64,000 nt of DNA from Hordeum vulgare subsp. vulgare (GCF_904849725.1 NC_058518.1:14652147-14716146), one strand, 5' to 3'. Counted from the first letter of the stretch, positions 1 to 11,782 are shown. Program-made: numbers and translations. The notes: generated by a model not told the origin, from the letters alone.

Positions 1-117
1 CTCTCTCTCACGCCGCGACGGCGCCCAACCGCCGGCGCCGGCGTCCCCAACCTCGCAGCCCGCACTTCTACCCCTACAACCTACGTCCGAGACCTGGTAG
101 AACCCTAGCCTCTACCA
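1..117 (+). repeat. 5' LTR, 3' terminal part
   Basis: These bases match 4965-5076 of the 3' LTR with a few substitutions and a 3-base insertion (CTA near 91). It ends in CTACCA at 117, the expected CA terminus. The rest of this LTR is left of the window. Confidence 0.85.
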
Positions 118-120
118 ATT

Positions 121-130
121 TTGTATCAGG
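121..130 (+). other. Primer-binding site (initiator-Met tRNA type, degraded)
   Basis: TTGTATCAGG lies three bases after the LTR end and resembles the usual TGGTATCAGA complement of initiator methionine tRNA. It is imperfect, in keeping with the decay of the element. Confidence 0.55.
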
Positions 131-143
131 TAGCTTGGGTTCG

Positions 144-3100
144 ATGAGTTTGTCGGACCTTCCCACCACCACCGCCGCCGCCACCACCGCCTTCCCCGCC
201 ACCTCGCAGCAGCCGCCGCCGTCGGCCACCTCAGGTCCGGCCGCCTCAGGTACCGCGGCCCTGGCGGCCGAAGCCGCCCCCGTCCTCTCCCCGGCGGAGA
301 TGTCCTCGGCGATCCGCGACCTCACCCTGGCGGTCTCGAACCTTCGGACTTTCCTCCAGGCTCCGTATGCAACCCCGCCACCGCCCCCGGCCACCGTCAC
401 GCCCCAAGGCCTGCCGATCACCCAGGTCCGGTGGCCGCCGTCGCCGTCCCCGCTACCGACGTGGATCGACACGCCGACCTACACGACGGCGACGCTACAG
501 CCGACGGTGTTGCAGCCACCCGCCCCCACCTTCGGGGGGTTCGGCGGGTACACTGACCCGTACGCCGGGAGCTCCGTGGTGCCGCAACACTCTCCTTCCG
601 CCGCGCTGGGTCGTCACGAGGGCGCCTACGCGGCCTCGCCACACGTGCAGCAGCCGCCCCGCTTCACCAAGCTGGAGTTCGCCACCTACGACGGCACTGT
701 TGACCCCCTGAACTGGCTCAATCAGTGCGACCAGTTTTTCAGGGGGCAGCGGACCATGGCGTCTGCGCACGTGGATCGCCTCGTACCACCTCTGCCTCGA
801 GCAGGACCAGAGCGGGATGCCTTCGTGGGAGCGCTTACGCGACCTGTGTCTCCTTCGGTTCGGCCCCCCATACGTGGGAGCCGCCTGGCCGAGCTCGGTC
901 ACCTTCCCTTCACCACCTCGGTGCAGGACTTCGCCGATCGATTCCAGACGTTGGCCTGCCATGCGCCTGACGCCATGGCTCGCCAACGCGCTGAGCTCTT
1001 CGTCGGCGACCTTCCCGACCACATCCGCATCGACGTCGAGATGCGCGACCGCCAGGACCTGCAGACGGGCATGTATTACGCACGCGCGGACGAGCAGCGC
1101 GCCAACACCCTGCAGCAGGCGTTCCCGGGCTGCGGCACGCGTCCCCCGCCCTGCCCCGGCGGCCGCCACCCCGACACGCCCCGCCCTGCCGGCCATTACT
1201 GCGGCTGCCCCCGCGCCGACACGCACCTTCCGGCGCTTGACGTCGGCCGAGCAGCTCGAGCGGCGCCGCAAGGGCCTGTGCTTCAACTGTGACGAGCCGT
1301 ATGCGCCGGGTCATACGTGCGCCCGCCTGTTCTACTTGGAGACCGTCGACGACGCGGAGGTGGAGGCCCCCACCGCGGAGCTCGACGCCACCACTCTCCG
1401 AGGCCGGCGTCACGACCTACAGGCCGGTCAACGCGACTGCCTTCGTCGTCTCCCATCATGCCATGGCTGGCATCAAGACGACAAAGACGATGCTGCTTCC
1501 GGTGACGATCAACGGGGAGCGTCTCACCGCGCTCGTGGACACGGGTTCGACGCACAACTTCCTGTCTGGGGACGCCATGCGCCGCCTCGCACTCCAATCG
1601 GCGGGCTCGGAGAAGTTCAGCGTCACCGTCGCCAACGGGGACTGCCTTGCTTGCCAGGGGGTGGCGCGGCAGGTTCCCGTCCTCATCGGAGACGAGCCGT
1701 TCTCCATCGACTGCGTCGGCATCGACCTGGGCTGCTACGACTTCATCCTCGGCATCGACTTCCTGTCCACTCTCGGCCCCATCCTTTGGGACCTCGATGT
1801 GTTGTCCCTCATCTTCTGGCGCGAGGGCGGCCATCGCGTTCAATGGACAGGCATCGGCGGCTCCGGTGCCGCGACTCCGCAGCTCCAGTTGATGGCGGCC
1901 GCACTGGATGAGGCGCATCCCCTCCTGGCTGACCTCCTGCAGCAGCACAGCGACATCTTCGACGAGCCACAGGGCCTCCCTCCCGCGCGGCCCTGTGACC
2001 ACTGCATCCACCTGCTGCCGGACACGGCACCTGTCGTCGTGCGCCCGTACCGGTACCCTCAGCTGCAGAAAGACGAGCTCGAGCGTCAGGTGGCGGTCAT
2101 GCTCGCGCAGGGTATCATCCGGATTTCGACATCGCCGTTCTCCGCCTCGGTGCTCCTTGTGCGCAAGCCCGACGGCACATGGCGCTTCTGCATCGACTAC
2201 CGCGCCCTCAACGCCCTGACGTCCAAGGACAAGTTCCCCATCCCCGTTGTGGATGAGCTCTTGGACGAGCTACACGGAGCGTGCTTCTTCACCAAGCTCG
2301 ACATTCGCTCGGGCTACCATGAGGTGCGCATGCACCCTGACGACATCGAGAAGACGGCGTTCCGCACTCACCATGGCCACTTCGAGTTCCTGGTGATGCC
2401 GTTCGGCCTCTCCAACGCGCCGGCGACCTTCCAGGCCCTGATGAATGACGTGCTCAGCCCATACTTGCGTCGCTTTGTGCTTGCTTTCTTTGATGACATT
2501 CTTATCTACAACGCATCTTGCGTGGAGCACCTACAGCACGTGGCCATCATCTTCAACGAGCTTCGAGCGCATCGTCTTCACCTCAAGCGCTCGAAGTGCT
2601 CGTTCGGCACGACCTCCGTCGCATACCTGGGCACGTCATCTCGGCGGAAGGGGTAGCGATGGACGCGGACAAGGTCGCCGCCATCGCCGCGTGGCCGACC
2701 CCACGGTCACCGCGGGCGCTCCGCGGTTTCTTGGGCCTCGCCGGCTACTACCGGAAGTACATCCGGGACTTTGGCCTCATCGCCGCGCCATTGACGCGTC
2801 TCCTTCGACGCGACGCCTTCTCCTGGGACGAGGAGGCGACTACGGCATTCGTGGCTCTCCAGCGGGCGCTCACGACGGGACCCGTCCTTCAGATGCCGGG
2901 CTTTGATATGTCGTTCGTGGTGGACTGCGACGCCTCTGGCATCGGCTTCGACGCCGTCCTCCACCAGGGCGAGGGACCGCTCGCCTTCTTCAGCTGCCCC
3001 TTCGGCGCCATCACAAGCTCGCGGCCTACGAGCGCGAGCTTATTGGGCTGGTTCAGGCGGTGCGACACTGGCGGCCTTATCTTTGGGGCCGGTCATTCCG

Positions 3101-4749
3101 TGTGCGCATGGACCACTACAGCCTCAAGTTCTTGCTGGACCAGCGCCTCTCCACAGTTTCGCAGCACCAGTGGATCAGCAAGCTCTTCGGCTTCGACTTC
3201 ACCGACGAGTACCGCCCCGGCCGTCTCAACACGGTCGCCGACGCCTTGTCCCGCCGCAACACTGAGGATGTCGCGGACGACGTCGCCATGGCCATCTTTC
3301 GCCTTCATCGACGACATTCGCCGGGCAACTTCGACGGCTGCGGACGGCAGGGCCTGCGCCAGCGCCTTGACGAGGGGCTGCTCCTACATGGCCGCCGCAT
3401 CTTCGTGCCCGACCATGATGACCTGCGCCACCAGGTCCTGACCTTGGCGCACTCTGCAGGGCACGAGGGCGTGCAGAAGACTCTCCATCGTCTCCGTGCT
3501 GATTTTTACATCCCCCGTGATGGCGCGATGGTCCGCGGCTGGGTGCGGTCGTGCGTGACGTGCCAACGGAACAAGACGGAGACACTAGGACCCGCGGGTC
3601 TACTGCAGCCGCTGGACGTACCCTCCCGGGTGTGGGCGGATATTTCCATGGACTTCATCGAGGGCCTTCCCAAGGTGGGCGGCAAGTCCGTCATCCTCAC
3701 GGTGGTTGACCGCTTCTCCAAGTGCGCGCACTTCATCGCCCTGGGTCATCCATATACAGCCGCCTCCGTGGCGCGGGCCTTCTTCGACGGCATCGTCCGC
3801 CTCCACGGTTTTCCGTCGTCCATCGTCACCGATCGTGATCCCGTGTTCACGGGACATGTCTGGCGGGATCTCTTTCGACTGGCGGGCGTGAAGCTCCGCA
3901 TGAGCACGGCGTTCCACCCTCAGACAGACGGCCAATCCGAGGTGGTCAACAAGGTGATTGCCATGTACCTGCGCTGTGTTACTGGTGATCGTCCACGAGC
4001 TTGGGTGGACTGGTTGGCGTGGGCGGAGTACTGCTACAACACTTCCTATCACTCCGCCCTGCGCACCACGCCTTTCGAGGTGGTCTACGGGCACCCACCT
4101 CTGGCGATGCTCCCTTACGAGCCTGGGACGGCTCGGCCCGAGACGGCGGGCGACTTACTCCGCACCCGCAACGACATTCTGGCTGAGGCGCGCCAGCGTT
4201 TTCTCCAAGCACAGCAGCTGGCTCGGAAGTACTACGATGCTCATCATCGCGAGGCGGAGTTCGCGGTGGGCGATTGGGTGTGGCTGCGCCTCCTCCACAG
4301 GACCACGCAGTCTCTGGACCCGCGCTCCAAGCGCAAATTGGGACCTCGCTACGCCGGTCCCTTTCGTGTGCTGGAGCGTGTCGGCACACTCGCATACCGC
4401 TTGGAGCTGCCAGCTGGTTCTCGCCTCCACGACGTCTTCCATGTCGGCTTACTGAAGGCCTACCGCGGGGACCCTCCTGCAGCGACGCCGGCCCTTCCTC
4501 CTACTTCAGATGGCCGCCTCCTTCCAGCTTCCGCACAGGTGGTGAAGGTGCTGCAGGCGCAACAGCGTCTGGCATGTCTTGGTACAGTGGACCGGCCTGC
4601 CAGAGGAGGAAGCGACTTGGGAGAAGCTCGACGATTTCCGCCAGCAGTTTCCAGATGTTCAGCTCGAGGACGAGCTGTTTGAGAAGGCGGGGAGAGATGT
4701 TATGACCGGTACAACGTACCAACGGAGGAGGCCCAATGGGCAGGGTTAG
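144..4749 (+). pseudogene. Chromovirus Gag-Pol polyprotein, frameshifted
   Basis: The coding sequence is a single Gag-Pol polyprotein broken by at least seven reading-frame changes, near 765, 865, 1130-1250, 1400, 2628, 3000 and 4560. In order: a proline/alanine-rich Gag N-terminus from the ATG at 144; a retrotransposon Gag core to about 1100; a CCHC-like knuckle (CFNCDEPYAPGHTC) near 1280-1320; an aspartic protease with LVDTGSTHNF near 1535; reverse transcriptase with FFDDILIY near 2490; RNase H to about 3280; a zinc-binding and DDE integrase (D of SMDFIEG, D of VTDRDPVF, E of DGQSEVV) from 3430 to 4020; a GPY/F module; and a chromodomain segment ([16 protein letters not shown]) at 4576-4623 in a different frame. 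The final frame continues about 50 bases into the 3' LTR. It cannot make a functional polyprotein as it stands. Confidence 0.9.
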
Positions 4750-5076
4750 TTACGGGCTTAGCCCAAGTTATCTTAGCTATGTTAGAGTCCAAGTTATATT
4801 AGAGTCCAAGTTATATTAGAGTCCAAGTTATCTAGGGTTTAGTGGAGGCTGTCCTCCTATATAAACACATGTACCCCTTCGATATTAAGCAGACAATAAA
4901 CAGTATTCTGTTGTCGTCTCCCTCAGGAGACGGAAGCCCCAAACCCTAGCCGCCTCTCTCTCTCTCTTTCTCATGCCGCGCCGGCGCCCAACCGCCGGCG
5001 CCGGCGTCCCCAACCTCGCAGCCCGCACTTCCACCCCTACAACGTCCGAGACCTGGTAGAACCCTAGCCTCTACCA
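4683..5076 (+). repeat. Polypurine tract and complete 3' LTR of the chromovirus
   Basis: A purine run (GAAGGCGGGGAGAGA, 4683-4697) precedes the LTR start TGTTATGACC at 4698. The LTR ends CTACCA at 5076. It contains a three-copy minisatellite of about 17 bases (unit GAGTCCAAGTTATATTA, about 4789-4830), a TATA-like CTATATAAACA near 4857, and an AATAAA-type signal near 4895. Confidence 0.85.
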
Positions 5077-5347
5077 TCTCCATTATTATATTTAGACCTG
5101 GTATGTAAGGAGTATCAAGCTGCCTGTAGAAGTTATCAATTTTCGAATGTTTTCCGCTCAAAAAATACTTTCTGGATGTTATAATTTCATGATTTGTGTT
5201 CATTCATGAATACAAGGAGAGGCCTAAATGCATATTATCATGTTCAGAGTTGGATCTGGCCATCTAAATATACAGTTCTAGTGATAAAATTATCGCAATA
5301 CAATCTGGGCTGGAATTGAGTTCTGTAGAAAAAAAAACCCTTTGCAG
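5077..5347 (+). other. Probable intron sequence between the chromovirus and the first visible exon
   Basis: No coding signal is seen. The stretch ends in a T/A-rich segment and TTTGCAG, which serves as the acceptor for the exon at 5348. It is read as the remnant of the intron that received the retrotransposon. Confidence 0.5.
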
Positions 5348-8300
5348 CCATTCTGGAAGGTCCTTCAAGAAGCATCTAGTAGAGGGAGGAGTGTTATAGG
5401 TGAGTTTCATATCTTAGTACTGTCACTTTGGTTAATATGTTTCTGTTTGGATGACACTTGTCTTGATGTAGGTGTACTTGAGGCAAATTTTATTGAGCCG
5501 GCACATGACAAGCAAGATTTTGAGAGGACTCCACTGTTCATTAGACTGGAAGCAAAACTGAAACAAATTATCGTTGATTATTGGTAAGCGCATTTGGGGT
5601 TTGCTTCAGGTGCCTCTTTTTTGTTTTTGCACATCAAATGCTCAATGTAAAGGAAAATAACATTGTGCCTATGAAGTATATACTACACTATGCATACTTG
5701 CACTAGGTTCATGTTGTTGAAGAATTTGTGATTGATTTATTCCAAGTGGTAAAAAAAAGAAGTAAAAGCCTAGCTTCCTTAGTCCTTGTAAAAAGATCAC
5801 TTCTCTCTGTAGTAGTCGGGCTGGTCGTTGCATAGTGATATCTCTTAGTGTTTCTATTGATAGAGGTTGAGGTTGTGTCTTACCTGTTTGTTTTTGCTTC
5901 TGAACTTGTGTGTTGTTGAGTTTTTTCCTCCTATTAATAGATCACATGCAGTCCTGCTGCATGGTTTGAAGAATCATTGGTATATTACATGGTAATCGGC
6001 TGAACCTGGTAAAATGTAGCAGACCTGTTATCTTAGATGTTTGACAACAATTTACTCGTGTGAGGCCACCTTAGTAATGTTACTTAGTTTTGCAACAATT
6101 TTAAGAACATTATTTGACTTGGGACATCCATCATGCACCCGATTGTTCTCATTGCTTTCCCCATATTTTAAGACAAATGGTGTATTTGCAGGAAGGAAAA
6201 GTGTCATCTAATAGGTTACCAGCCAATCGATCCGAAACTGAGATCACAGTATAAGGCTGCTCTTAAAGATTCAGGTGGTCCTGGAGCAAAGATCCGGCAT
6301 GAAGCTTCCACCTCTCAGAAGACTGGAGGGCACCTCTCAAATTTGCTCCCACAGACATATGATGATGTAGCAGCTCTTAGACTGACAGCTAACAGGGCAG
6401 GTAATAGTAGTAGTTGTATGTAGAAATAACTATAGTACTGTCAAAGTTATTTTATTTTTTATTGGAAAATTGAAGGGGGAGACCCCGATAGTAAAATTTG
6501 TTAGTAAAAGGAAAAGAAATTTATTAATAAAGAAAATTGAAGGGGGAGACCCCGATAGTAAAATATTTGTACATAAGAGAAGAGGAGTGAGGGGCAGCTA
6601 GCCCCACAAACTTTATAGCAAGTGCTACCCACCTAAGGGGCTTTATTTCTTTCTTCTCTTTCTATCTCCTCACTCAGCTCTTTGCTGCAGTCACGCTTCT
6701 ATAGCCCTCCTGAAGCTCTCTTTCAGAGTAAGTATAATAGTTCAGGCTTCAGGGTTATGTTTGGTCTCTTATCTCTGATGTCAAGTTCAGTGTAGCTATG
6801 TTATCCCTAGATCCTGTCAGTTGTGTTATATTTAATGTTTTCTTGTACCTGCACTTGACATGGCAATCCTGTTCACTATAGATTGCTGATTTAGTTAACG
6901 GTCTTAATACTCTAATTATCAGGTAAACAGTCCTCTATTCCAGAGGGTCATAAACTAGGAATATCTTGTTATCTGAGATACGTTTTCTCTTATTTATCAA
7001 AATATTATCTCAATGTTATTTGTATAGTTTATTCATAAACAAGTACATGATGCCTGCTATTCATAAATAAGTTTTTTTTCCAAACAGAGTATGATAACTT
7101 TTCTGTGTTTTTTTTTTCTGTTGTACGACAATCCAAATTTGGTTGTTGATTTTATTGCTGTATAGTCCATTCATGTTTTTATCATTTTTATTTGACCAGG
7201 TTCTGCTTTGCATTCGTCTGGCCAAGCACAAGAAGATAGTATGGACTCCGCAGGCTTGGAAGAGGTTTGCACCCTTAGGCTTTGAACTGAGGCATGTTGT
7301 TCTTGTAGGTGTTTTTTTCTTTGGACATAGGTACTTCTTTGGACAATCGTTTCATGGCCCCTGTCATATCTCTTGTGGAAGAGCATGATTTGTTTGTGAT
7401 TCCACAATCTTCAGCGATGTTGTTGGTCTTTTGTAATAGCCATTGTAAACATGTTCCGTAAAATTCCCATTTGCTTCGTCCTTTCTTTGTTTTCACTACT
7501 GTAGTGTAAAAGCCTAATGGAGCACACAGTCATTTGGATATTTTTTCGCACTAGGCAAGCATATGTATGGCCGCATGATGGAAATATACTTTTAGCTAAT
7601 TAGGTTGTGCTATCACGCTTTGTAATTGATAATAACACCCCTCCAAGTTGATTTGAAATGCACTCATATGATCTTTTTTCTATCTTGTGTGGCATTCAGG
7701 ATCTGGTAGATATTGGCTCTCAAGGTGTACTTGATCCCAATTTGAATGAGAAGTTGAGTGAAGAAAATTTGGTTCTGTTCACAAGGTAAATTTAAATAAT
7801 GATGGGTGATTTTACACATATGGGGTTAATTGCAGCAAAATCCTGTCCTATGTATACAAGCATCAAAAAACCGAGCTCCAGCACGCGTAGATAGGCGCTG
7901 CTTCATCTTGACGCAAACTCAAGCCGTGGTCGAGAAACCTCAACTCTGTCAAAGCTTGCACTCGGCCTGCGGCCTGATAAAACTCGGTAACATGGCACCA
8001 TACATATGAAGGGTTTAAGATATTAGCATTCACAATTTCACTGACCGCACTTCAAATCAATGAGTGAGACTGAGAGGCACATCACCAGCTTCAGCAGCGT
8101 CTCACTGAACTGATCGACCAACCTATTATCAATATGCAGTGAAGAAACTCAAGCTATCATCATGCTCTTGGACAGACCAAAGAAATGAGAATCCAAGAAT
8201 GCCCCAGGACTTGAAGAACTATTATTGCTGTGGCCTGTTCTGCCTAGAGAGCCCACTGGCCCACAGCTGCCAATAGAGCTGGCTTTGACGTTCTATACTT

Positions 8301-9209
8301 CTGCTGTTGCACCTTATAGGGCCCATCAGTCAGGCAAGAAAGTGGAAGCAATTTGAGGGTGAGAGAAGGAAAATGACTTAGAAATGGTTAGGGTGAGGGA
8401 TGGTGGTCGGCGTGGCGATAGACAGGCAGTATGAGAGGTGGCTTGGGTTTCAGCTTTATGGTTGGCCATACACAGTTTAGTATGGATTGGGACATGACGT
8501 GATGGGGGTGTAGACTCGTTCCTGAGGTTAGATCATCAGGGCTTGGGGCGAAACGTATTTTGAATATGGATTGCGGGCTGATGGAAAGGCAGTGTTGAAA
8601 GATAAAAGGTGGAAACTTACGAGCCTTTGCAATCTAATCGAAGCCGGCTCGCTAATGCAGACATCAAGCCACGATCATATAGCTTGTCGACTCTGAGCTT
8701 GCGTTCCTGTATATTTTGTGCGACTTAGTCAGCCTGTTGTGGTAGTCTGGCAGCATTTTAAGTTCTCTCGGGGAGGAAACATACTGTTCTTGGAACATTC
8801 AGTGGCCGCAGCTACTAAACCACACTGGCCATGTATATGTGCTCACGTCCAACACTTGCCTTGTTCTTACAACGTGGCTTAACATTTAATTTAATTAATA
8901 GGACTTGTTAGCAGTGTGTTATTGCGTGAAATCCACATTACCAATTTGTTCTTGGCAAGCTGAACTTAAAACATCCTTTACAGGCGTGAAGGTCTTCGGC
9001 AACGAGATACACAGTTGAAGCAGACGGTATGCAATAACATTTGAAGTGATAAGTTAGGGAAAGAGATCGTATGGTGCCACCTGATGAGATCTGATGATTC
9101 TTTGTAGATTGGCGAGCTGGAGCATGAACTAGAGGAAACAAAAAGGAGGTGCTCTGAGCTCGCAGCTGAGCTGCAGTTACGGAGGAGCCAGCAACAACGT
9201 TACATGTGA
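5348..9209 (+). CDS. Unrecognised plant protein, C-terminal 222 residues (5' exons outside window)
   Basis: Seven exons join in one open frame with canonical GT-AG borders: 5348-5399, 5472-5583, 6192-6400, 7200-7264, 7700-7785, 8984-9026 and 9108-9209, with stop TGA at 9207. The visible product starts PFWKVLQEASSRGRSVIG and has a helical segment (FIRLEAKLKQIIVDYWKEK, about residues 43-61 of the visible part). Next come a basic/polar middle (IGYQPIDPKLRSQYKAAL) and a low-complexity Ser/Gln/Glu linker. The last 40 residues form a strongly predicted coiled coil (RQRDTQLKQTIGELEHELEE) ending RRSQQQRYM. There is no transmembrane segment or signal. The exon structure, absence of stops and phase consistency argue for a real gene. 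I do not recognise the family; the make-up would suit a nuclear or scaffold protein, but that is a guess. Upstream exons should lie left of the chromovirus. Confidence 0.75.
6464..6564 (+). repeat. Direct duplication in an intron of the unrecognised gene
   Basis: A segment of about 33 bases containing GAAGGGGGAGACCCCGATAG occurs at 6464-6497 and again at 6532-6564, separated by A-rich sequence. Short sequences of this kind are often transposon (LINE) tails in grasses; origin uncertain. Confidence 0.6.
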
Positions 9210-10401
9210 AGGTTATTTTTTCTACTTCTGACAGGTATTATATTTTATCGACGCACTGGACAATTCAAATATGCCTGTGTAGTTATTTAACCACACAATT
9301 ATCTGCACACTAAATGGCAACCTGCGTTTGGAAGCTTAAACTTCTATTACTTGCATAGCCATCCTTGATCTCATCTTGGTTAGCTCAAGCCCTTAGTCAT
9401 CGCTGGTATCCTAGTAAATTGCACTGTAGATCTAAAAAAGTCTGCTAATGCCTGAGGACAGGTTAATTGCTTCATGATTATTGTGATTTATTTGGACAGA
9501 TCTGAACTCTTTCGTGCGTTGTTTGAATTTTTCTGGTGCATACAACTATGCTAAAGTATTTATTCTATTAGGACTCCACTTGTCTTGGGAGTAAAGAGTT
9601 TGTATGTTAGGGATCTGGGTCCAGCTGTCATCCGTACTTCCGTGTTGTGGGTCCGTCGACGCACTCTCGTGTGTGTCTCCTATGCCTTGACCGGACGCTG
9701 TTTTGCTCGATGGCTTGACCTAGCGTCACCTTCTCAACCAAAAAAGAAAAAAAGAGAAAAGAAAAAAGACACATTGTCTTAGTTGTCTGTCTTTGTTTCC
9801 ACCCCTTGTCTTCCAGTGACTTTCAATGGTGCTAACTACTTCGACTTCGTCGCCCACATGCATGGTCTTCTACCATTTATTTGGATAGTTATGTTGTTTT
9901 GGCTTGGATGCACGTATTTTTCATAGAGGCCTTGACATCAGTTTGCATTTACAGGACCTAAACTATGGGAATCAAACTCCTGGAAATATTTGGTTTCTTC
10001 GAAGCACAAATACTGAACAGAGATATGGATGCTATGTATGTTCCCGGAACTAACTTTTGCATCTTGAATTCTATTAGTCTGGTAGGGTAAAAAAGATTGA
10101 AGTTTTAGTACATATGTTGCATCTTTCTTGGGCTGAATGTGTGGATTCCTTGCAGGGTTGCTCCTGCACATACAAATGATCAGCGCAACTGGTATAGTTG
10201 CCCTCTTCAAGGAAATCTTCAGTGTGAAGTTGTTTTCTTTTCTGTTCTTGTGTGATACTGGCCGCCACCGTTAGCTATGGTGCGGTGTGGTGGCAGCATG
10301 TACAGTTGACTGTAATATATATACTGTGTGCTACTGTTTCACATCATTTTACATACCCTGTAGAGTAGAACACTATTGGGTGATAACCACCAGTGGTACA
10401 T
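9210..10401. other. 3' UTR and intergenic sequence downstream of the unrecognised gene
   Basis: There is no coding exon that I can defend. AG-ended pyrimidine tracts at 9231-9234 and 9945-9954 could belong to 3' UTR introns. T-rich sequence and ATATATATACTG near 10315 could mark transcript ends. An A-rich tract at 9740-9770 may be a retroposon tail. Confidence 0.4.
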
Positions 10402-10428
10402 TGTGTGTGTGTGTGTGTGTGTGTGTGT
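10402..10428. repeat. (TG)n microsatellite
   Basis: An uninterrupted run of about 13 TG units. Confidence 0.95.
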
Positions 10429-10432
10429 CCTA

Positions 10433-10850
10433 GTTTAAAAAACCGGACCGGACCGAAAGAAACCGGAACCGGCAGCCTCATCGGGGTTTTAAGCTAATAA
10501 GACCGTTCTGCAATCGAACCGGAGAAAACCGGTCGAACCGGCCGCTTTTCTGGAAAACCAGTAAAAAACTGGGTTACTAAACCAGGAAAAACTAGGATTT
10601 TTTTTAATAGAATTTGGAAGAAGTGGGATTCGATCGCAAGTCGTGTGAGCAATGCGCGAGGCCTACCCACGACCCTATAACCCAGGCTACTTTGTTGTCC
10701 ATTACATGAAAATAATTTTATTTGACCATTGTTTCACATTATATTAGGACATATATTACTCAAAATTTATTTATTTTTTGCTTAAAAAACCGATAATCGA
10801 ACCGGTGAACCGACGGTCCGACCGGTAAAAACCTGAACTGACAGCCCGTG
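10433..10850. repeat. ACCGG-rich dispersed repeat, probably an old DNA transposon
   Basis: Both ends (10440-10550 and 10785-10850) are studded with ACCGG/CCGGT words spaced by A runs, such as AAACCGGTCGAACCGGCCG. The middle is AT-rich with GGGATTCGATCGC near 10628. The arrangement looks like a degenerate non-coding transposon with sub-terminal motif arrays. No clean target-site duplication was found. Confidence 0.45.
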
Positions 10851-11458
10851 CATGGTTAATACATATTGCTGGTTGTGTTTGTTTTATCCATTCTCAAGAT
10901 AAATTTCCTACTGCATATCTCAATTTGGTTGTCGAAAAATGTAAGTAGAACGATATGAGATGCAGTATGGGCCGAAATCTCAATTCAAAGCTATATCATG
11001 TGTAAGCGACAAGTGGCACAACACCAGAGGAGTTGGGATGTGACCTTTGCAAAGAGTAATCCTTAACTAATGATTTTGAACAATCATGAGCATGTGTGCC
11101 ACCTGCTGGCTGGTGCACGTAAACGGAAGACAACCCCCTTCTCCTGTGAACGAGTCCCGGCAAGGACTCGGTTGATGCCGCCTCCTCCATGTAAGTCAAG
11201 TCAAAAAATATGTCTTCTTGATCCATTCCTGTCTGTTATTGTAGGGTGATGCAAATAGATGAGTGATGGTATCATTTCCTGTTGTACTCCTTTTGTACTT
11301 CTGGTCATGTGTTCTTGATCTGTCTAATTAGGCAACTAGGGGGCACATCCCATCTGTGTTCTAATGATGTGTTCTTGAGCTGCATTTTTATAATTAGGTA
11401 GGTAGTTAGGCCTAGGCAGCACACATGGTCTGTATATACTTGCATACCTAATCAAACC
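10851..11458. other. Intergenic stretch, nothing recognised
   Basis: Mixed-composition sequence without a defensible gene or repeat boundary. Confidence 0.4.
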
Positions 11459-11560
11459 AAAGATGACAATTTTTATCTGAGACTGACCAAAGATGGCAAT
11501 TTTTTTCGAGACTGACCAAAGATGATAATTTTTTTTTGAGACTGACCAAAGATGACAATT
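11459..11560. repeat. Minisatellite upstream of COX10, about 30-bp unit
   Basis: The unit AAAGATGRCAATTTTT...GAGACTGACC starts at 11459, 11489, 11518 and 11548 (spacing 30, 29, 30; the last copy is partial). It lies about 220 bases before the COX10 start codon, in the likely promoter/5' UTR region. Confidence 0.9.
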
Positions 11561-11561
11561 A

Positions 11562-11669
11562 GTGCCCTGGGGTTGTATAATTAGTGGTCTAATAAAGTAC
11601 TGGCTCTGTGGCTGTATAATTAGTGCCTTATTGTGCTCTTGTTAGTGCCCTGGGGTTGTATAATTAGTG
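11562..11669. repeat. Direct 25-bp repeat in the COX10 promoter/5' UTR region
   Basis: The segment GTGCCCTGGGGTTGTATAAT plus TAGTG occurs at 11562-11586 and at 11645-11669, 83 bases apart. It directly follows the minisatellite. Confidence 0.85.
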
Positions 11670-11782
11670 CCCCGGCGCTTTCTAAATTTTTTCAATCATC
11701 CCAAAAAAGAGAAAAGGAGAAGCTCTTTGCCCCAAAGCGTCCACCACATCTTTCCGGCCTTGTTCACCGTCGCCCTCCCGCC

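Larger units (their letters stand above)
1..5076 (+). mobile_element. Ty3/Gypsy chromovirus (Reina-like), decayed, 5' LTR cut by window edge
   Basis: The element runs from the last 117 bases of its 5' LTR to the end of a complete 379-bp 3' LTR. The two LTR ends match almost base for base over the last 110 bases (the Cys-rich GC segment followed by the shared end at 117 and 5076). Between them lie Gag, protease, reverse transcriptase, RNase H, integrase and a C-terminal chromodomain, in Gypsy order. The short LTR, the knuckle CFNCDEPYAPGHTC and the chromodomain point to a Reina-type chromovirus; the clade assignment is inference. It lies in the same orientation as the gene that follows and appears to sit in one of its introns. 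The 5' target-site duplication is outside the window, so the insertion cannot be confirmed. Confidence 0.9.

Noticed and set aside
7143..7496. Frames overlapping exon 7200-7264 in other registers
   Set aside because: The exon is read in a different phase joined to its neighbours; these frames run across the intron borders.
10618..10700. Possible tRNA-derived sequence (GGGATTCGATCGC resembles a T-arm)
   Set aside because: No matching acceptor, D or anticodon stems could be drawn around it.
11459..11560. CRISPR-like array of four regularly spaced repeats
   Set aside because: The repeats are contiguous with no unique spacers and the genome is a plant's; it is a minisatellite.
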